Below, in pieces: positions 57,464 through 64,000 of a DNA stretch of 64,000 nt. Origin of the DNA: Hawksworthiomyces lignivorus (lineage: Eukaryota; Ascomycota; Sordariomycetes; Ophiostomatales; Ophiostomataceae); NCBI GenBank assembly GCA_002917075.1, contig NTMA01000040.1:124001-188000 (forward strand), in the 5' to 3' direction. The position numbers were made by a program, and so were the translations under genes. Numbering within the stretch: the stretch's first letter is position 1; every line of letters begins with the position of its first letter. The notes beneath the pieces are model-generated. The model had not been told where the DNA came from. It ran no database searches and worked only from the letters and a program-made list of their open reading frames with translations.

Positions 57464-58243
57464 ATGAAGTTCTCTGTTGCATCCGTTTTCGCCGCTCTGG
57501 CTGCCACGGCCACTGCCACCCCTTTTTTCACCAACTCTGAGTTCTCTCTCACTCCCGGCTCGACCTTCACACTGACCTGGACCAATGCCACCGGCCCTGT
57601 AACCATTGTTCTCGCCACTGGCTCGTCAAAGGATCTCAAGAAGGTCGAGACTATTGACTGTACGTGTCATGGCATCTGTCTGCCAAACATCATGGCTTTT
57701 TTCCTCTCTATGAGCTCTAATACTGACTTGTGCTGTAGCAAACGATTCGGGCAGCAAATTTGCCTGGACTGTTCCGACTACCCTAGTTTCTGGCCCCTAT
57801 GCTTTCGAGATTTCTGATGAGGACGGTACCAACTTCAGCGAGTCATTCCAGCTGACTGGTTCTGGCACTGCTTCTGCCAGCGCTACGACGGCTTCGTCGA
57901 CCAGCGTCACTGCCTCCTCTACCTCGACTAGCAGCTCTTCATCTACGGGTACCACGACTTCAACTACCTCATCGACTACCCATACGACGACCTCCAACTC
58001 CACCACGTCTACCACCAAGAGTAAGTTTCGTTGCCATATCCTTTTTGGCATTGTATATGGGGCATGCAATCCTTGACTTTTTCTACCAACGACCCGCTAA
58101 CGTATACAGGCACTTCGTCTACCTCCACGCGGGCTACTACTTCCACCACCGTTACTCCAGCAAACACAAACAATGGTCCCCAGGCCAAATCTCCTCTGGC
58201 TCTTGTCTTGGTTACCGTGGCTGCTCTGCTGTACTTCAACTAA
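57464..58243 (+). CDS. GPI-anchored Ser/Thr-rich protein with Kre9/Knh1-type domain
   Basis: Three exons (57464-57659, 57739-58020, 58110-58243) encode 203 aa. The introns are 79 and 89 bp, both splitting codons after the first base. A signal peptide (MKFSVASVFAALAATATA) is followed by a Kre9/Knh1-like domain (about residues 20-112). Its pattern LTPGSTFTLTW, VTIVLATGSSKDL, FAWTVP and YAFEISDEDG, FSESFQLTG is the usual Ig-like beta fold. The next 70 residues are Ser/Thr-rich and likely O-mannosylated. The C-terminus (SPLALVLVTVAALLYFN after NNGPQAK) is a GPI-anchor signal. Such proteins are covalently bound wall components, and the Kre9/Knh1 family is linked to beta-1,6-glucan assembly. The exact role here is not known. 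A long CT-rich leader precedes the gene. Confidence 0.92.
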
Positions 58244-59291
58244 GAAGAGAGATGTAATAGTCTTTTTATGTTAGGATTCTCATAGGTTGCGGTATTTTCT
58301 CTAGGACATATATGAGAGAGGTAGAATAATGGTTTTCGTTACAAAAAGTAATTGAACATACTTTCTGTTGATGCTCTAGTGAAATTACAGCATAGATCTT
58401 TAGGGAAAGATCTGTCGCCTTCTTTTTTTTGGTTAATCTGCCTTTGTTCAGCATTATAGTATCTTTTTTGTCGGTCTACCATGTTATGGTCGGAGATGGG
58501 ATGAGCAACAGCCATGATAATAACTTTCAGATTCAATAATCCTTGTGTATTGAAGTCTTTCATTTGCAGTACTAGTTGAAAAGCTTCAGCCACATTATAT
58601 TTCAGAGGTTCATGTGCACGGCGGCCTGTATATAAAAGGATTCAACCGCGGGTCCCGCCAAATAGATTTGCGACCTTTGGCATTGGCGTATCACGTCCTG
58701 CTCTCGAAGCGGGACGCCCATTATCTGTACAAACCAGGATTGTGCTCTTCAGTGTGACAGGCTGTTTCTAGCGGGTAGATAACCTTTTCGAAAGGCTAGA
58801 TTAATTCAATTGTCCAATATCAACCCAAATCCCAATACTTATCACAGAAAATGGTTTTTGATTTTCTCTGGTTTCTTGTTAATTGGTATCCACGTACACC
58901 AACCCACTATTAGGACTTCTATGTGAGGGAGGTAAGATTGAAGCACTTTGAATTTGCATACGACCAGGTAAATACAGCTAAAAAATACAAACGGAGATAT
59001 CAACAACTACTGTAGACTTGCCATGGATTTCGCTCCAGCGTTCTAATCTATACCTAAACCCATCCAACTATCTTGGTTACCACCGATATCTTAGTCTATA
59101 TAGAGATAAAATACAAAACAATTAGAAATGGGGACGAACAAAAAGAGCCCGTGTCACAAACGCCGTAAATATATGCATATCGGAAAACAAAAGAGAAGCC
59201 AGAGGCCCAGGCAGGAGGCGAGCCAGCTTTGCAGTATTTGAAAGGCGTAAAAGGCAAGGGAACGGAAGGCTTTAGGGCATCTGAGAGGGAA
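58244..59291. other. Convergent intergenic region
   Basis: This is the 3' region shared by the Kre9/Knh1-type gene (plus) and the PP2C gene (minus). A TATATAAAAGG element at 58629-58639 resembles a TATA box on the plus strand, but no coding sequence follows it before 59292. Confidence 0.55.
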
Positions 59292-60708
59292 TCACAGCTT
59301 GCTCTTCACAAACGATTTCCCGTCGCCGTCAGCGTCGCTAGCCGTATCTTCGGACACGACCGCCACCACGACGCAGATGTCATCTACTTTGCCGCCGTGC
59401 CAAGTCTCCTGCGGATAGTACCGCTTCACTTCTTTCGCAAAAGGGCCATCCAGCTTCGCGTTGATGCTGGCCGCCTTGGCCGCCGCCGTGATCTGTGTCG
59501 CAATGAGGCTCTGCAGGGTGCTTGCGCCACCAACTCTAGCCGCTTCGGAGTCAGGCTGCTCGGCTTGGATCATCCGTTGCAGAGCGGCCGGGGGCGCCAC
59601 TGCGACGCCAGCGTCCCTACTACTGGTCCGCCACGCGCCCGAGGCCGTCATGGCTCGGCTCACGAGATGCAGGATGTCCTGGTTGAAGAGGTTGTCCCAC
59701 ACGCCGTCGGATGCGAAGACCAGCACGTCGCCGTGCCGCAGCGCGTGTCGCGATACCTCGGCGTCGCGCGGCTCGTCGCTCAGCTGCGCGCCGCCGAACG
59801 CTGCCATGCGCGCGAGCAGATTCGGCGGGATCACGCTCAGCTGGAAGGGCGTGTTGAAGGCGTGTGTCTGCGGCTCCGAGTAGGCGTGCACGGCATTGAG
59901 GCGCAGCTGGATAAACCCGCTGTCGCCCAGGTTTGCCACCTCCAGCGTGCCGTCCCGCCCCAGCAGGCCCACGACGGCCGTCGAGCCGCCCGCCTGGATG
60001 GCGCGGTCGTGCTGCACGGCCTGGTATCCAATGTCCATCAGGCGGCGGGCGGACAGGGGCGGCGGCGGCGGCGGCCTCTTGCCGTGCTCATATGCTGCGG
60101 CCGCCATGTACTCGCAGAGGCCGTGCGAGAAATCGGCCGGATCGACGCCGGACTCCATCCAGCCGCCCACGCCGTCCGCCACGCCCAGCGCCACGGCGCC
60201 TGTGTCGCCTATGCGGCTCACGAAAAATGCATCCTGGCCGCTTTCGGGACGCGCCGCTGGCCGCCTCGTCTTTGGCGCGTGCACATTTTGCTGGAGCCGG
60301 TTGTATGGGCTGAAGTGGAACACGTGCGTTGATGAGTCGTACGGACGGTCTTTCGCAATATAGGACGCCGCGACCCCGTAGGAGAAGACGGTTCTGCGCG
60401 AAGCGGGAAGACAGGGTACACCTCCAGGCCCCATCCGCCTCGTCCGATCTGGCGACATTCGGCGTCGGACGGTGGAAAAAAGCCTGGAACTGCACGGCGG
60501 CGGAGACAATGAGGGGAAGTGAGGTGAGGCGTTTCGGGTCACGGGGGACGGCGACAGTGCTAGCGAAGCAGACAACGGCACTACAGATACTTTGTTTTGT
60601 GTGAGAATATATATACATGCGTATAAGCACCAAGCTGGGGGCAGTCTTACATCTTCGCACGCAAGACAATGAGGCAGACACAGCCACGTGCATAGTTCCA
60701 AAGGCCAT
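59292..60708 (-). CDS. PP2C-type Ser/Thr phosphatase, PTC7-like, probably mitochondrial
   Basis: The main minus-strand exon (60580-59292) carries the whole catalytic domain. A 58-nt first exon (60708-60651) with GTAAGA donor and CTGTAG acceptor gives 448 aa. The alternative is an unspliced start at ATG 60458 (388 aa). PP2C motifs are GQDAFFVS, GVADGVGGW, STAVVGLL and NLGDSG, then FASDGVWDN and DDICVVVAVV with the metal-binding aspartates. The pattern fits the Ptc7/azr1 subgroup of matrix phosphatases acting on coenzyme Q biosynthesis proteins in yeast. The spliced N-terminus contains SSRLFSTVRRR, a good presequence with an R-x-F/S-type cleavage context, which favours the longer model. Pro run PPPPPP lies between motifs. 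The start codon remains uncertain, and a second acceptor at 60560 would also keep the frame. Confidence 0.88.
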
Positions 60709-60990
60709 GCTCAGAAAAACCCCTCGTTCAAGCTTCGCGTTACCAACAACACCAGAAATCTGAAAACGGTAATGGAGCGCCGGCGAAGCGAAGATGGAGG
60801 CAGCCCCTAGAAGGGCCGCCACACAACGGAAGAAGTCTGTGCTCTCAAGCTGGCTTACTAGGAAGACTAGGCTGGGTGCAGGAGCTTGCCAGGTACTTCA
60901 ATGCCGGCGAAGAGCGACAGGGCCGTTATCACGGTGCACGTATATTGATACAGAAGACGCGGCAAATTAATAAAATAATAAGATTAAATC

Positions 60991-61026
<36 letters not shown>

Positions 61027-61111
61027 ATCAATCTTGTCATTTATTGTCGTCAGTTGTTCGAGGCCAGTACAACACCTCGGAAGCCGGTCGACGTGGAAAG
61101 AACCGCACACG
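60709..61111. other. Short divergent intergenic region with long poly-T
   Basis: This is the promoter space between the PP2C gene (minus) and the Mid2-like gene (plus). The main feature is a 31-base T run at 60994-61024. It also holds frame-open but ATG-less sequence upstream of the PP2C start. Confidence 0.6.
60994..61024. repeat. Poly-T tract, 31 bases
   Basis: There are thirty-one consecutive Ts, ending 87 bases before the Mid2-like ATG. Such tracts exclude nucleosomes and can widen promoter access. This is the longest homopolymer in the window. Confidence 0.9.
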
Positions 61112-61936
61112 ATGTATTCACAACGCATTTTCAGAGTGCTCCTGGTCGCACTCTCTTTCCTCGCTGCTGCTCAGGGTCTCCGACTCGGCTCCAGCCAGTT
61201 TCAGCAACTAAACAACGACCTTGTCCAGAGAGCCGAACAATCTAGTGACTCTTCGGCAGCTGCAAAACCTTCCGGCAACGACTCCCCATCGTCTTCTTCT
61301 GCTCCTGCCCAGGCCACATCCGCGCCCCCCAAATCGACTTCAACACCAACAACTTCAGATAACCCAACCACGAGCAGCACCTCGACACAGCAGACAACGA
61401 CATCGCCAACGTCGACTTCGTCGACGTCCAGTTCGACAGACAAGCAGACAAGTTCGTCCTCAACCAGCTCGCAGACTGGAAGAGCAACGACGGCTCCCCC
61501 GACAAGCACGTCTTCTGCGCCTATTTCTACCAGCACATTTGTCACCACAGTCACCCAGGCAGATGGCTCCACGACTGCCTACACGACGGAGGCGACAACC
61601 ACTCCTACGGGCAGCCTGTCTTCGCCGTCTGGTGGCAGCACGTCGGGTATGTCTACACAGACTCGCAATGTTATCATCGGCGTCGTAGTTGGTGTTGGAG
61701 GTGCCATCATTCTGGCTGTCATCGCCCTGGTAGCCTGGAGAATCTGGGGGCGAAAGAGGTCTGCAGATGAGCATGAGGAATTGATGGATTACGGCGGCAG
61801 CTACGGCAACCCATCGATCCCACTAGAGAAAACCGAAGGTCCAGCCGCCTCGAACGCTCCTGGCAGGTCGCCGTTCCAAAGCACACTGGAAAGCTACCAT
61901 GCGCCAACACAAGTAAACACGGCCTCTAATTTCTAA
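61112..61936 (+). CDS. Mid2-like single-pass cell wall stress sensor
   Basis: This is a single-exon gene of 274 aa starting at the ATG at 61112. A signal peptide (MYSQRIFRVLLVALSFLAAAQG) leads to a Ser/Thr/Pro-rich extracellular region (about 30-180), expected to be heavily O-mannosylated. One strong membrane helix (VIIGVVVGVGGAIILAVIALVAW, about 187-210) follows. The cytosolic tail of about 60 residues begins with basic RIWGRKR. It contains acidic DEHEELMDYGGSYG and ends in an Asn/Thr/Ser-rich stretch. This layout matches Mid2/Wsc-type sensors that report wall stress to Rho1. There is no WSC cysteine domain, so Mid2-like is the better fit. Low-complexity ectodomains make orthology hard to judge. 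Confidence 0.82.
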   Translation: MYSQRIFRVLLVALSFLAAAQGLRLGSSQFQQLNNDLVQRAEQSSDSSAAAKPSGNDSPSSSSAPAQATSAPPKSTSTPTTSDNPTTSSTSTQQTTTSPTSTSSTSSSTDKQTSSSSTSSQTGRATTAPPTSTSSAPISTSTFVTTVTQADGSTTAYTTEATTTPTGSLSSPSGGSTSGMSTQTRNVIIGVVVGVGGAIILAVIALVAWRIWGRKRSADEHEELMDYGGSYGNPSIPLEKTEGPAASNAPGRSPFQSTLESYHAPTQVNTASNF

Positions 61937-63050
61937 TCCGATGGTGTTCGTTCTTTCGCTTGTCCTACATGCTGCGACCTTCGCGAGCTCACACATACGC
62001 ATGTACTGTTTTCTGCCCACTATTTCTCTAGCTTTGCCTTTTTCTTTGCCATTGTAGGCTATATCTTCATGTTTTTCTCTTCCGATATTCATAATCTGTC
62101 GACGTGCTGCACGCGTCCATATGTTTCATCGATTGCTTCCAGGGCTCATATAAACCGGCTCCTCGAGGCCATGTCTAATCTCCAAAAAGCTTATCTTCCA
62201 AGGGTCGCTATATAAGTATTGCTGTATATTTGCTAGCCTATTGTCATAAACATCCAGCAAGTCTAGATATATTATTTAATACAACGAACGTTGCCGCAGG
62301 GATTCAGGGCGATGTTTACGATATTTGATAGCCTACTGTGATTTACTAGCTTGCGTGAAAAAAAATGAATAAACGTGAACTTTTATTGCTTTTCGGTCGA
62401 TTAAGGCCTCTATTCGAAATTTTAACTTGTAGGGATGCCTCCTTTGACTTAGAAGTACTTCTGTGCTAAGCTATAATCTGCAGAGGAAAAGTCTCTTTCA
62501 ATTTTTTTGGCCTCTGAGGTCTGAACCGTTGGGTCTCTTGCGCATGCCTTTTGTATTAGGCTGATTACGAACAGGTGGCTATTGGATTACGGTGTGTACT
62601 ATGAATATACGTGAGGTATTGCGGTGCACAAAATCCCCGCCCTTTGTCCTGAAGATTACCTCCGGGTCTGTCTCACAACCGTTTCAGAACACGCGACCGG
62701 TAAATCATCAACAAAATACCTTACAGAAGAAATACTGCCACAAATATTCTCTTACATGCTTGGGATAATGATGTTATGGCAAAAGAAGATCAGTATTATA
62801 ATGTGTATTGTCGGTTTCCTGTAGCGTAGAGGGAGTTGGACACTTCGTGATTGCTTCAACAAAGCGCCTCCATTTTCTATTCTTGAGACCGCAGCGATTC
62901 TTATTGCCTCGATCTTTGTCCTGTTGTTGACTATTTCTTCTTCGTGGCGCTCATTTTTGGCAGCTTTGATCTTTCTACCACTTTCTATCTCTTGCGCTTT
63001 TACTCTTTCTTCTTACGCCTCCCTTTTTATCTCCTGCCACATCGCGGAGA
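61937..63050. other. Intergenic region before secreted-protein gene
   Basis: This is the 3' flank of the Mid2-like gene and promoter/leader of the next plus-strand gene. The last 150 bases are pyrimidine-rich. An A/T-rich stretch lies at 62200-62420. No gene was recognised. Confidence 0.6.
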
Positions 63051-63911
63051 ATGGCTCCACATGCATCATTTCCATCTGCGTGGCCACTGCTTCTTTGGAC
63101 TGGCGCTTTGCTCGCAGCCCTAGGTTCGGTGACCGTTGTTCAGGCCTCACCCTCGTTTGCCGATGATGCCTTGCTGAACCGCCATATCAACTCGCCCCGC
63201 TTCTCGCCCAACACTAACAAGAACCTCGACTTGACTCAGCGGAGCCCGGTCGCCGCCAACCAAGACCATCCGGATCTGGCCGTCCTCGAGCCGCGCGCCG
63301 CAACTAATCTACAGTTCTTCCGGGGTGCTCTAGCTAATGTGGTCGCGCCACCAGTACGTTATCTTCCTCACATTCGCTTTCTAGATCCCATGAGAACGGA
63401 AAAAAAGGCCGGATTCTGTCGAAGTTTTTGACAAAATTGTAGATCACTCAATCAAACGACGCAACACGGCCCTTTGCAGTGGATGGAGATACTTTTGTGA
63501 GAACCCCAGATCTAGACTCCCTAGTATTTATATCGCCTGGAACCGATGTTCATTTTGCTGACTCTTTTTTTATTACCTTTTCGTTGAAGACCGACTTCCA
63601 ATCCGCAGTTGACCGCTCATGCGACAACCAGCACAACAGCTGCGCAGACGCTGCTAACAGCCAGAAGTCATCTGGCATTACCGTGGCTGACTGCGATAAT
63701 CAAGACAGTGAGTTCTACTAAAACCCAAGAGGCTAACCAAAAAGAACGCAGGGTTAAAAGAAAACTGCAACAAGCAAATTAAGAGGACTTTGAGAAGCGA
63801 CTAACAAACGTAATAGCCCAATGCAAGGCCGCTGCGTCTTCCGCTACCCAGACGGCATTTGTCCAGCTGACGAGCTCTACAGCCGAGTTCGATTTCTTTT
63901 GCGATGTGTGA
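63051..63911 (+). CDS. Secreted protein with conserved-type cysteines
   Basis: Three exons (63051-63353, 63443-63707, 63817-63911) encode 220 aa. The introns are 89 and 109 bp, the second with a CTAAC branch site. A signal peptide covers about the first 31 residues (hydrophobic core LLLWTGALLAALGSVTVV, ending VQA). The mature protein has a DF...DRSCDNQHNSCADAAN block, then VADCDNQ, then an exon-3 segment beginning QCKAAASSA and ending FFCDV. The cysteines (about five in the mature protein) and the spacing CDNQ..C..A resemble a family of small secreted fungal proteins of unknown function. An RG-type or dibasic cleavage site was not obvious. A surface or extracellular role is expected, and no enzyme motif is seen. 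Only 89 bases of flank remain in the window. Confidence 0.8.
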
Positions 63912-64000
63912 AAACAGCTACGTGGAAAGGGCGCATGGTGAAAGCAGCTTATGGCGAGAGGCTGCGGTGGCACGGGATAAGATCTTTTATTTGGTATTCT

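Noticed and set aside
40000..64000. Possible functional cluster of wall and secreted proteins
   Set aside because: Four surface genes occur in this half, but they are interspersed with chromatin, methyltransferase, phosphatase and monooxygenase genes and show no shared regulation signal.

Overview
The window is nuclear DNA of a filamentous ascomycete, probably a Sordariomycete and perhaps Hypocreales. Several things point there. Genes carry short introns (about 56-110 bp) with GT-AG ends and CTAAC/CTGAC/CTAAT-type branch sites. Neighbouring genes lie on both strands without operons. Coding regions are GC-rich at the third codon position and intergenic DNA is A/T-rich with poly-T and poly-pyrimidine tracts. 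The gene content is typical of the group: AA9 polysaccharide monooxygenase, ATG7, an Ssr4-type SWI/SNF-RSC subunit, and GPI-anchored and Mid2-like wall proteins. Species-level placement is inference. All exon structures were assembled by eye from splice signals and family resemblance.

Layout. 0-10 kb: the 3' end of an MFS transporter, a six-helix membrane protein, a Kelch protein, the 24 kDa Fe-S subunit of complex I (minus strand) and a secreted AA9 enzyme. 10-20 kb: a long leader region feeding a 63-residue single-pass membrane protein, dCMP deaminase (minus) and ATG7. 20-31 kb: an MFS transporter with a 13-nt microexon, a membrane J-domain protein (minus), a peroxisomal acyl-CoA/4-coumarate-CoA ligase-like enzyme ending in AKL (minus) and inositol-3-phosphate synthase (minus). 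31-37.3 kb is gene-poor. 37-50 kb: a LIM-domain protein, an Asn-tract/LKPL-repeat GPI-type wall protein (minus), the Ssr4-like chromatin remodeller subunit (minus) and a Baeyer-Villiger-type monooxygenase (minus). 50-64 kb: a histidine protein methyltransferase-like gene, a 4.3-kb gene-poor block, a Kre9/Knh1-type GPI protein, a PTC7-like mitochondrial PP2C phosphatase (minus), a Mid2-like wall sensor and a cysteine-containing secreted protein.

The genes are a mixture of housekeeping functions (respiration, nucleotide and inositol metabolism, autophagy, chromatin) and surface or secreted functions. Four cell-surface or secreted genes lie in the 40-64 kb half, but nothing shows that they form a functional cluster. 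I found no transposon coding sequence, tRNA, rRNA, CRISPR array or secondary-metabolite cluster. No clearly new biological system is visible. The most unusual items are the Asn-tract/LKPL-repeat wall protein, the 63-aa membrane microprotein behind a roughly 1-kb leader with an apparent 559-bp intron, a 46-bp perfect alternating pyrimidine-purine palindrome, a small cluster of direct and inverted repeats near 10.6 kb, and several introns whose retention would change protein targeting or domain content.
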